Shown here piece after piece: positions 1 through 5,422 of a stretch of DNA of 5,433 nucleotides. Under the pieces are notes generated by a model. The model ran no database searches, was not told where the DNA came from, and saw only the letters and a list, made by a program, of their open reading frames with translations. Position 1 is the stretch's first letter. Each line of letters begins with the position of its first letter. This DNA is from Candidatus Woesearchaeota archaeon (lineage in GTDB: Archaea > Nanobdellota > Nanobdellia > Woesearchaeales > JAGWAF01), in contig JAFGCE010000018.1 of assembly GCA_016932755.1 (NCBI GenBank), positions 1 through 5,433 on the forward strand. The letters run 5' to 3'. Position numbers and translations under genes: made by a program.

Positions 1-163
1 CGAAGGAGAACTTGTAGAATTGAATATATCTGACAAAACGGTTTCCCTAACCCCTGAACACAAAATAGATACTAAGAAAGGTGAAAAAGAAGCTGAAAAG
101 CTTTCTGAAACCGATTCTCTAATTACTTTACTTAAAGCAGAGCTTGCAAAGGTTTTTAGTTGA
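1..163 (+). CDS. 3' end of a split-gene half: intein N-fragment (IntN), inferred to follow the LonB N-extein
   Basis: The frame is open from base 2 to the TGA at 161-163 and gives 53 residues; its start lies left of the window. The sequence looks like the second half of a Hint-domain N-fragment: a strand-rich stretch, then the block B motif T-P-E-H (Thr codon 50-52, His codon 59-61), then a Lys-Gly turn and an AEKLSETDSLITL segment matching the usual 'A..L..GD.L' that follows block B. Block B Thr and His assist the first N-S acyl shift at the upstream splice junction. The frame ends 33 residues after the His, close to the tail length of known split inteins such as DnaE IntN. Block A with the catalytic Cys/Ser and the N-extein are outside the window. 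That the extein is LonB is inferred from the matching C-half at 2724. I counted 12 Asp/Glu against 8 Lys. The segment is AT-rich (57 G+C in 163 bases). An alternative is a decayed intein remnant, but no defect is visible. Confidence 0.8.
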   Translation, partial: EGELVELNISDKTVSLTPEHKIDTKKGEKEAEKLSETDSLITLLKAELAKVFS

Positions 164-165
164 AA

Positions 166-213
166 AAACCTCGCCACCTCCAATATTGGGCTTTTTTGGA
201 GGTGGTTCGGTTT
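166..213 (+). terminator. Stem-loop with T-run just after the IntN stop, possible terminator
   Basis: A perfect 9-bp inverted repeat (CCACCTCCA at 174-182, TGGAGGTGG at 197-205) encloses a 14-base loop. An outer AAACC/GGTTT pair (166-170 with 209-213) adds 5 bp across a 3x3 internal loop. The loop holds a T-run at 192-197, and another T-rich stretch follows. A nested 10-base palindrome, CCAATATTGG (180-189), would compete with the main stem. The position three bases after the stop suggests a transcription terminator or an RNA end structure for the upstream gene half. It could instead be a mobile-element or recombination boundary. The structure is seen in the sequence; its role is inferred. 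Confidence 0.55.
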
Positions 214-251
214 AACTTTTTCAAAAAATTCAGATTCCTTAAACAAAGAGT

Positions 252-262
252 CTTTATAAACC
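252..262 (+). promoter_or_regulatory. TATA-box-like promoter for the homing endonuclease gene
   Basis: CTTTATAAACC matches the archaeal TATA consensus (TTTATAWA). Transcription starting about 25 bases downstream would leave a leader of roughly 40-45 bases before the ATG at 327. No clear Shine-Dalgarno is seen in that leader. It implies that the endonuclease is transcribed separately from the upstream gene half. Confidence 0.5.
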
Positions 263-326
263 TTCACCGGAACAGTACTCTATCCAAAGTGGCTTAAAAG
301 CAAAAAACCGAAATTTTACGGGACCA

Positions 327-1331
327 ATGTTACTTGTTGACGAACAAGATATAATAAATACTTACTCAGAAGAGGAGAAATTCTCTTGCAACAAATACGC
401 TGAGTACAACGAGTTAATCAAAGAAAATCCTTCTTTTGGCTATAAGCGCTGTGCAAAGTTGCTAGATACCCCACAAGGCAGAACAAGATGGTGGCATACA
501 AAAGGAGCGAAGAGAGCAGTTCCTTTGGCGTTAAAGACTGCTAACAAACTTAAGGAAGAAGGTTTTCTGCCCTTCTGTACAAATCATAAATATTGTACAA
601 ATATTCTAAGAATTCTTGGGGTTTTATTTGGTGATGGTGGTATTGACAGAAGACTCAATACCCTGGCATTCATTTCAGCAGACAAAAGAGACATTAATTT
701 GTGGAAGAAAGATTTACTTGAAATGTTTCCTTTTATTTCAAACAAAATGAATCTGAGAGAAGGTGGCGACTATGGCCATTCTTTTAATCTCAGGGTCTTT
801 GATAGAAACATCATCAGATTTTTTGTTGCACTTGGTGCACCTGTTGGTGATAAAGTTTCAACAAAGTATAGCTTACCTGAATATATTTTCAATCTTTCTC
901 AAAATAACAAAATGGCTTTTTTGGATGGCCTACTTTCTTCTGAAATTTCAGTTCCAAATTTTAGAGGGGATAATAGGTGGAACTGGACAAAACGGTTTAC
1001 CAATTTTTCATTAGGGTTAAGCAAAATAGATTCTCTGGAAAAAGAACACAGACATTTGCTCAAAAATTTAAGAAACCTATGTGCCTCTGTTGGCCTGGCA
1101 TGTACCCCAAATCTGAGAAAAGAAATTGGTAAAGTAACTCAAAGAAAAGATGGCCACACAAGTTGCTGTTACAGGATATTCTCCCAAACCCATTTTGAAA
1201 AAGTAATAAATTTTAATAAAAAATTTCCCTTAAGATACTCTCAAGGCAAGAAGAGAAGATTGGATGCAGAAATAGAAAAAGCAATAGAGTTTAGAAACTG
1301 GTGTGGCAGTCCAGCATCTGGTAAACCTTGA
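327..1331 (+). CDS. Free-standing LAGLIDADG homing endonuclease
   Basis: This 334-residue protein carries two LAGLIDADG helices about 100 residues apart, as expected for a monomeric double-motif enzyme. Motif 1 is at residues 93-105 (ILRILGVLFGDGG) with the metal-binding acid D103. Motif 2 is at 195-207 (KMAFLDGLLSSEI) with E206. The segment before motif 2 (LGAPVGDK, then a YSLPEYI motif) is typical of intein-type DOD endonucleases. Residues about 20-82 (NPSFGYKRCAKLL, then a W-rich stretch and a Pro before another helix) look like an added helix-turn-helix DNA-binding domain. Such enzymes make site-specific double-strand breaks that drive copying of a mobile element into empty alleles. ATG 327 is the first start after an in-frame TAA at 240. 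No intein blocks are fused to it, so it is a separate protein lying in the gap of the split lonB. The gene is AT-rich (25-37% G+C in two 60-base samples, against about 57% in two lonC samples), suggesting transfer. Both acids are intact, so it is probably active; its target is unknown. Confidence 0.85.
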   Translation: MLLVDEQDIINTYSEEEKFSCNKYAEYNELIKENPSFGYKRCAKLLDTPQGRTRWWHTKGAKRAVPLALKTANKLKEEGFLPFCTNHKYCTNILRILGVLFGDGGIDRRLNTLAFISADKRDINLWKKDLLEMFPFISNKMNLREGGDYGHSFNLRVFDRNIIRFFVALGAPVGDKVSTKYSLPEYIFNLSQNNKMAFLDGLLSSEISVPNFRGDNRWNWTKRFTNFSLGLSKIDSLEKEHRHLLKNLRNLCASVGLACTPNLRKEIGKVTQRKDGHTSCCYRIFSQTHFEKVINFNKKFPLRYSQGKKRRLDAEIEKAIEFRNWCGSPASGKP

Positions 1332-1391
1332 GTTTTGTAGGGAGTTACAGAATATATGCCATTATTTTACTCAATGAATGTACCAAAATCC

Positions 1392-1402
1392 ATAATTAAA
1401 AC
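1392..1402 (+). promoter_or_regulatory. TATA-like element for the phospholipase C-like gene
   Basis: ATAATTAAAAC lies 23-33 bases before the ATG at 1425, the spacing expected if the transcript starts at or next to the start codon (leaderless). No Shine-Dalgarno precedes the ATG. The match is judged by position and A/T richness only, in an AT-rich spacer. Confidence 0.35.
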
Positions 1403-1424
1403 TTTGGCCTAATGTATTATTATC

Positions 1425-2087
1425 ATGGCCGGCTGGTTTACCCATCTGCTTGTTGCATTGAAAGCTTTGGAAAAACTGCCTAAAGAAAAGCGCAGCTTTC
1501 TTTCTCGCTTTGAGCACATTGATGATTATTTGTTCGGTTCTATCGCTCCAGATGTAAGGTATATCTCAAACGTAAATGCAGGAGAAACGCACGCCCCAAA
1601 GGGAAAGTCTTCTGCTTTTAAAGCATTTGAATCATCCAGCCCATTTGTTGCAGGGTATGAAGCGCATTTGATTACTGATAAAAATTGGGGGCGCATTGTC
1701 GATTCTTTTAAAGTTGATGTTAAAAAGCCTGAACAAAAGTTTGCCTTATATTTTGCTGTTGACCGGTACTTTAGGTCAAAGTCAGAGTGGTTTTTACCTG
1801 TAATGTTTTGTGGAAATGCCAGCAGAGCGGATGATGCCGCCTTGCTTGAATCCCTCGGTTTTGACAAAGCCCAGATTTCTGCATACAAACTGTTGGTTTG
1901 CGGTTATTTGCTTGCTTCTGATGCTCAAACCTCATTTCTCACTTTTTTGACCAGATTTCCCTTTAATGCAAGTGAGAAGGCTGCTATCAGCGTTTTGGAC
2001 TCACTCGTTATTCCGGAAAGAAAATTAAACAGTTTTTTTAGCGCAAGCGTTTCTGCATCTGCAGAAGAAATTGCAAAGAACCTATAG
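1425..2087 (+). CDS. Zinc-dependent phospholipase C-like protein
   Basis: The 220-residue protein begins MAGWFTHLLVA and has the spaced metal-ligand pattern of the zinc-dependent phospholipase C / S1-P1 nuclease fold: W4 and H7 at the N-terminus, D43 in SIAPDVRYIS, H56 in ETH, and H81 with D85 in AHLITD. In the family these residues bind the zinc cluster that hydrolyses phosphodiester bonds. Archaeal members are often annotated 'zinc dependent phospholipase C' without biochemical proof, so the substrate is open. No signal peptide is seen, so as drawn it would be cytoplasmic, unlike secreted bacterial enzymes. The C-terminal third (after about residue 110) is helical and unassigned. It sits between the endonuclease and the membrane protein in the lonB gap. 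Its stop is TAG, the only TAG among the five genes here, and the same frame stays open beyond it for another 196 codons into the next gene, so the two may be one gene interrupted by a stop or read through. Confidence 0.65.
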   Translation: MAGWFTHLLVALKALEKLPKEKRSFLSRFEHIDDYLFGSIAPDVRYISNVNAGETHAPKGKSSAFKAFESSSPFVAGYEAHLITDKNWGRIVDSFKVDVKKPEQKFALYFAVDRYFRSKSEWFLPVMFCGNASRADDAALLESLGFDKAQISAYKLLVCGYLLASDAQTSFLTFLTRFPFNASEKAAISVLDSLVIPERKLNSFFSASVSASAEEIAKNL

Positions 2088-2095
2088 TGGGGTGG
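2087..2095 (+). promoter_or_regulatory. Purine-rich Shine-Dalgarno-like sequence at the phospholipase stop
   Basis: GTGGGGTGG overlaps the last base of the TAG and resembles the archaeal ribosome-binding sequence (GGTG core). No ATG, GTG or TTG in the downstream gene's frame lies at normal spacing. The nearest in-frame candidate is an ATT at 2100-2102, a rare start type; the TTG at 2130 is about 35 bases away. It may be a true site for a non-standard start, or simply the codons for Trp-Gly-Gly in a read-through frame. Confidence 0.25.
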
Positions 2096-2129
2096 AAAAA
2101 TTTTTTCATCTGCCTTTTCTATCGCTGCA

Positions 2130-2678
2130 TTGGGCCTGTTGTTTTTTGCATTCTTAGGTGCAATGCCTTTGCTTTTCCTCTGCAATAGCGCTACTTACAC
2201 TGATATGAATGTAGCTAGTGTTAAAACTGATTTACCCATTAATTTTTTGGATTCGCATAGGGAGGGGGCTGATGATTTCGTTTACTACCAGTTCAACCTG
2301 CAGCCGGAAGCCGGATTGCATCTCGTTGAAGTTGTCATCTCCAATGAAAAAGAGTCAAAGAGCTTCAAATATTTTGATGCGGATTATAATGAGGTTGACA
2401 TTTGGGGCAGCCCCTTGCCTGATTCAATTTTCTTGTCCCAAGAAGATTTTTTTGAGCAGTCACAAGGCAGCGCTAAATTGCAGGGCAAAACCCTTGTTAT
2501 TACAAAAGATGCGTTTGAGGCCAATTCTCGCAGGGAAGATTCAAAAAATGCCACTGAGTTTTTCAATGGGGCTGACCTGACTGTTTTTTTCATATTCAAA
2601 GAAGGCACAGCAAAAGTGCAATACAAGTTTGCGCACAAGGAAATAATGCGCGCTCCTTTTTTCTCGCTAAGTTCCTGA
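2130..2678 (+). CDS. Membrane-anchored extracytoplasmic protein of unknown function
   Basis: I do not recognise the family. From the TTG at 2130 it has 182 residues, starting with a hydrophobic stretch (residues 2-18) that acts as an anchor or signal sequence, followed by about 160 residues rich in alternating polar and hydrophobic strands with many Asp, Glu and Phe, as in a beta-rich domain outside the membrane. There is one Cys (C18) at the end of the hydrophobic stretch, but no clear lipobox. The start is uncertain: ATG 2163 would cut the hydrophobic segment, while the frame is open back to the TAG at 2085 and its upstream 14 codons (W-G-G-K, then mostly hydrophobic) would lengthen the membrane helix to about 28 residues. 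That suggests the true protein begins further upstream, either from a rare ATT at 2100 or as a C-terminal part of the phospholipase-like protein across the TAG. It ends with TGA about 45 bases before lonC. Confidence 0.55.
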   Translation: MGLLFFAFLGAMPLLFLCNSATYTDMNVASVKTDLPINFLDSHREGADDFVYYQFNLQPEAGLHLVEVVISNEKESKSFKYFDADYNEVDIWGSPLPDSIFLSQEDFFEQSQGSAKLQGKTLVITKDAFEANSRREDSKNATEFFNGADLTVFFIFKEGTAKVQYKFAHKEIMRAPFFSLSS

Positions 2679-2692
2679 TCAAACGCTAACCA

Positions 2693-2699
2693 TTTTTAA
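2693..2699 (+). promoter_or_regulatory. TATA-like element for the IntC-LonC gene
   Basis: TTTTTAA lies 25-31 bases before the ATG at 2724, and no Shine-Dalgarno precedes that ATG, which fits a leaderless transcript. The same bases contain the in-frame TAA (2697-2699) that proves the C-half frame cannot extend further upstream. The C-half thus seems to have its own promoter. Confidence 0.4.
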
Positions 2700-2723
2700 C
2701 CCTTTTCAACTATTTCTATAGTG

Positions 2724-2855
2724 ATGAATGAAAAGAATGTAAAGGCGGTTTCTGCAAAGGTTTCCTCTGTTTCCAAGAGGCCTTTCAAAGGCCACGTATA
2801 CAATGTTACAACTGAAACAGGCAACCTTTTTGTTGAAGATGTGCTGGTTCATAAT
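2724..2855 (+). other. Intein C-fragment (IntC, 44 residues) within the LonC gene
   Basis: Residues 1-44 match the end of a Hint domain: a strand with alternating hydrophobics (VSAKVSSV), the G-H-V-Y-N-V block F start, then GNLFVEDVLVHN with the penultimate His (codon 2850-2852) and terminal Asn (codon 2853-2855) needed for Asn cyclisation. The next codon (2856-2858, TCA) gives Ser, an allowed +1 nucleophile. The length fits natural split IntC pieces (about 35-45). The first 22 residues carry K4, K7, K12, K18, R19, K22 and only one acid, which suits electrostatic pairing with the acidic IntN at 1-163. There is no endonuclease domain in this piece. Confidence 0.88.
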
Positions 2856-4163
2856 TCAGGCGGCCTTGGCACGCCTCCGCACTTGCGTGTTGAGCCTGGA
2901 ATGATTCACAGGTCAAGCGGCGGGGTTCTCTTCATTGATGAAATAAGCACTTTGAGCCCAAAGGCACAGCAGGAGCTGCTTACTGCAATGCAGGAGAAGA
3001 AGTACAGCATTACAGGCCAGAGCGAGCTTTCCTCTGGTGCAATGACCAGGACAGAGGCTGTTCCATGCAATTTTGTTTTGGTTGCTTCAGGCAACTACCA
3101 GGATTTGAAGAAGGTGCATCCTGCACTGCGTTCAAGGATCAGGGGCTATGGATATGAGGTTTACATGAATTTGGATATGCCTGACAACGAGGAGAACAGG
3201 GAGAAGCTTGTGCAGTTCATTGCCCAGGAAGTGAAGAAGGATGGCAAGATTCCGCACTTTTCCCCTGAGGCTGTTGAGGACATTATTTTTGAGGCAAAAA
3301 GAAGGGCCGAGAGGAAGAACAAGCTTACCTTAAAGCTGAGGGATTTGGGCGGGCTTGTAAGGGCTGCCGGGGACATTGCAAAGGAGAAAGGCCACAGGCT
3401 TGTCATGCCAGAGGATGTAATGCAGGCAAAGTTCAGCGCAAGGACTTTGGAGCAGCAGATGGTTGACAAGTTCCTTGAAATAAAGCGCGATTATGATGTT
3501 TACCTTACTGAGGGCAGCGCTGTTGGAAGGGTCAACGGCCTTGCTGTAAGCTCTGATGGCTCTGCAGGAATGGTTATGCCTATTGAGGCAGAGATGGCCC
3601 CTGCTGCTTCCCGCGCTGAGGGAAAGCTTATTGCAACAGGCAAGCTTGGGGAAATAGCAAAGGAGGCAGTGCAGAATGTCAGCGCTTTGATTAAAAAGCT
3701 GAGCGGTAAGGACATAAGCAAGCATGACCTGCACATACAGTTTTTGCAGACCTATGAGGGCGTTGAAGGCGATTCGGCAAGCGTGAGCGTTGCAGCCGCT
3801 GTTATTAGTGCTGCTGAGGAAATTCCGATAAAGCAGAGCGTTGCAATGACTGGAAGCCTTTCTGTGAGGGGCGAGGTTCTGCCTGTTGGGGGCATTACTG
3901 CAAAAATACAGGCTGCCCTTAAGGCAGGCTTTAAGGAGGTCATCATCCCAAAGTCAAACATGCAGGACATTGTTTTGCCAAAATCCGATTTGGATAAGAT
4001 ACATATAATTCCTGTTACAACCCTGAACGAGGTTTTAAAGCATTCATTTGTTTCAGGGCATAAGACAACAAAGCTGCTTGCAAGCCTTTCCAAGGTGATA
4101 AAGCTTTTGCCAACAACCCTGAAGGGCAAGGTTGCTGAGGGCTTGCCTGTGCAGCAGGTTTGA
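2724..4163 (+). CDS. lonB: Intein C-fragment fused to the C-terminal part of archaeal LonB protease (split gene half)
   Basis: The 479-residue frame has two parts. Residues 1-44 are an intein C-fragment ending VHN. From S45 on it is archaeal LonB: SGGLGTPPH and the following IHR segment, Walker B GGVLFIDEI (D72, E73), sensor 1 VASGN (N124), the HPALRSRIRG arginine-finger region (R136, R138, R140), the alpha subdomain (about 150-255), then the protease domain with catalytic S351 in EGDSAS and K394 in GITAKI. LonB is a membrane-anchored, ATP-dependent hexameric protease. Walker A and the two transmembrane helices, which in LonB lie before this point, are absent, so the protein cannot bind ATP normally or anchor alone. 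They must be supplied by LonN through trans-splicing, with S45 as the +1 nucleophile. I chose ATG 2724 over the GTG at 2721 because of the initiator quality and TATA spacing. An in-frame TAA at 2697 excludes a longer frame. The last 40 residues, after the conserved VTTLNEVLKH segment, form a Lys-rich helical tail. All catalytic residues are intact, so this does not look like a pseudogene. Confidence 0.9.
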   Translation: MNEKNVKAVSAKVSSVSKRPFKGHVYNVTTETGNLFVEDVLVHNSGGLGTPPHLRVEPGMIHRSSGGVLFIDEISTLSPKAQQELLTAMQEKKYSITGQSELSSGAMTRTEAVPCNFVLVASGNYQDLKKVHPALRSRIRGYGYEVYMNLDMPDNEENREKLVQFIAQEVKKDGKIPHFSPEAVEDIIFEAKRRAERKNKLTLKLRDLGGLVRAAGDIAKEKGHRLVMPEDVMQAKFSARTLEQQMVDKFLEIKRDYDVYLTEGSAVGRVNGLAVSSDGSAGMVMPIEAEMAPAASRAEGKLIATGKLGEIAKEAVQNVSALIKKLSGKDISKHDLHIQFLQTYEGVEGDSASVSVAAAVISAAEEIPIKQSVAMTGSLSVRGEVLPVGGITAKIQAALKAGFKEVIIPKSNMQDIVLPKSDLDKIHIIPVTTLNEVLKHSFVSGHKTTKLLASLSKVIKLLPTTLKGKVAEGLPVQQV

Positions 4164-4171
4164 TTTCTGGC

Positions 4172-5401
4172 TTAGCTGCTTACAGTTATTTTTCCGTTTG
4201 AAACATTGAATTTTCCCTTTATTATTTCAACTGCCTCGTTTGTTTTGCTGTCCCTGTAGACAATGCTTCTTTTCCTCTTGTCAATTGATTCAACCTTGCC
4301 AAGCCAGGTTCCGTCAACAGTGTATATTGGAAGGTCCAAAAGAAGTTTTGTTACTTTCTCCCTTATCTCCATTACCTCGCTCAGCCTGAATGTTATGAGC
4401 AGTATGACAAAGCTTCCCACTATTGTAAGCAGGAACCAGTTAAGGTCAGCTGCCCTCAGGAAAACAAGGGTTCCTGCATCCAAAATCCACCAGAGCAGGA
4501 TTATGCTTGCCCCCATGAGCAGGTATTTCCTCAGGAGGAATGCCCTCCTCAAGTGCACTGCGTCAATGCACCTTCCTATTACAATGCTCAGCCCTGCAAG
4601 CACAAGGAAAAGGTACGTGCTTTGCGCTATTGTAACAGCGTCTCCCAATGGCTCTGTTATCTGCATTACGCTGAACTGGGTGTATGCTGTTATTGCCCCA
4701 AAGCCGAGGATGAAAAGGCTTCCAATGTAAAATGGAAAGCTGGGCCTTTGCACTGAAATGCTTCCTGTAATGCTCCTGAAGCCGTTGAGCACTGGCTCTT
4801 CAACCCCAAACCCTTTTAGGAGCAGGTAAAGCCCGAGCACAAATGCAATTATCTGGAAGCTCCTTTCAGGGCTTATTGTAAGGAATGCAAAAATCATTAT
4901 GAGGAGAATTCCCGGAATGCCAAAAACAATCCTTGAAATGTATGGGTCCTTGAGCGCTTCCTTTATCGTGAAGAAGGCTGACTCAATCTGCTGGGCCTGC
5001 CTTACTATGACTGTTTCCTTGCTTACAATATTGGCGCGGCTCTGCAGTATTGGAATTATCTGGTCGTCCTCTGCGCCGTCTGTTATAAGGACAAAGCCTG
5101 TTGGGCTTATTTTTTTCATGAGCTTGTCAAGCTGCTCGTTGATTATCTTGTCTGACTTGAAGCCGCCCTTTCCATAACCTGTTAATGTTGCAAGCTCCAC
5201 ATTTTTAACCATTTTTTTCAGTTCGTCAAGCTTCTTTACTGCTGCAAACATGCAGTTTGCGTCTGCCTCCCCTGGGTCTGCCAGGGCAAGGGCTGTGGCT
5301 GCCTTTAGGTTGGCTTCCCTGCCTATAACAGGGCCATTAATGCCTGTTTTTTTGCCCAGGTCATTGTCCCTGTCCACGCAAACTATGAGCAAGTTGTCCA
5401 T
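4172..5401 (-). CDS. DUF373 family archaeal membrane protein
   Basis: This 409-residue protein matches the archaeal DUF373 family, whose function is unknown. The N-terminal soluble domain (about 1-150) holds the family motifs: CVDRDNDLGKK at 8-18, then GRE, the ADPGEADAN segment at 41-49, a GYGKGG turn at 75-80, and ITDGAEDDQ at 106-114 followed by a Pro-Ile run and SR. These acidic, loop-placed residues suggest a nucleotide- or metal-binding Rossmann-like domain (inference). About six membrane helices follow, near residues 158-176, 182-199, 222-241, 260-279, 293-313 and 322-340. A short C-terminal beta-rich part (about 354-409, with VDGTWLGKVESID) resembles a PRC-barrel strand pattern. The start is the ATG at 5401-5399; no Shine-Dalgarno is seen and a TATA-like element lies about 30 bases upstream. 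It converges with lonC and shows host-like composition, so it is probably not part of the inserted DNA. Confidence 0.85.
   Translation of the reverse strand: MDNLLIVCVDRDNDLGKKTGINGPVIGREANLKAATALALADPGEADANCMFAAVKKLDELKKMVKNVELATLTGYGKGGFKSDKIINEQLDKLMKKISPTGFVLITDGAEDDQIIPILQSRANIVSKETVIVRQAQQIESAFFTIKEALKDPYISRIVFGIPGILLIMIFAFLTISPERSFQIIAFVLGLYLLLKGFGVEEPVLNGFRSITGSISVQRPSFPFYIGSLFILGFGAITAYTQFSVMQITEPLGDAVTIAQSTYLFLVLAGLSIVIGRCIDAVHLRRAFLLRKYLLMGASIILLWWILDAGTLVFLRAADLNWFLLTIVGSFVILLITFRLSEVMEIREKVTKLLLDLPIYTVDGTWLGKVESIDKRKRSIVYRDSKTNEAVEIIKGKFNVSNGKITVSS
4186..4193 (+). terminator. T-rich stretch downstream of lonC, possible archaeal terminator
   Basis: TTATTTTT on the plus strand lies 23 bases after the lonC TGA. 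Archaeal polymerase often ends at T-runs without a hairpin. It is inside the 3' end of the converging DUF373 gene, because the two stop codons are only 8 bases apart, so transcripts from the two strands are likely to overlap. Confidence 0.3.
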
Positions 5402-5422
5402 TTTTAACCAAATCCTGCATAG

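Noticed and set aside
577..606. Repeated TGTACAAAT copies about 17 bases apart.
   Set aside because: Only two short copies inside AT-rich coding sequence; no array or element structure, and expected by chance.
763..1014. An 83-codon frame inside the endonuclease gene.
   Set aside because: It overlaps the conserved LAGLIDADG coding region out of frame and its hydrophobic content follows from the AT-rich sequence.
1302..1331. The end of the endonuclease reads G-S-P-A-S-G-K-P, resembling a Walker A loop such as that of LonB.
   Set aside because: The final Ser/Thr is missing, the frame stops at once, the surrounding residues are not LonB-like, and the intein site is well downstream of Walker A. 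Most likely chance.
2906..4129. Several antisense open frames of 60-134 codons across lonC.
   Set aside because: They mirror the codon bias of the G+C-richer lonC gene, show no recognisable motifs, and overlap a clearly real gene.
1..4163. Simple contiguous intein with an internal endonuclease, broken by sequencing errors.
   Set aside because: IntN and IntC are separated by 2.56 kb with three genes, many stops in the relevant frames, a TATA box and two unrelated proteins. A few frameshifts cannot explain this.
2724..4163. Lon C-half as a pseudogene fragment.
   Set aside because: Walker B, sensor 1, arginine-finger region, and the Ser351/Lys394 dyad are all intact over a long open frame that begins exactly with a complete intein C-fragment.
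4263..5177. Plus-strand open frames across the DUF373 gene.
   Set aside because: They are shadows of the minus-strand gene, whose family motifs and membrane helices are clear.
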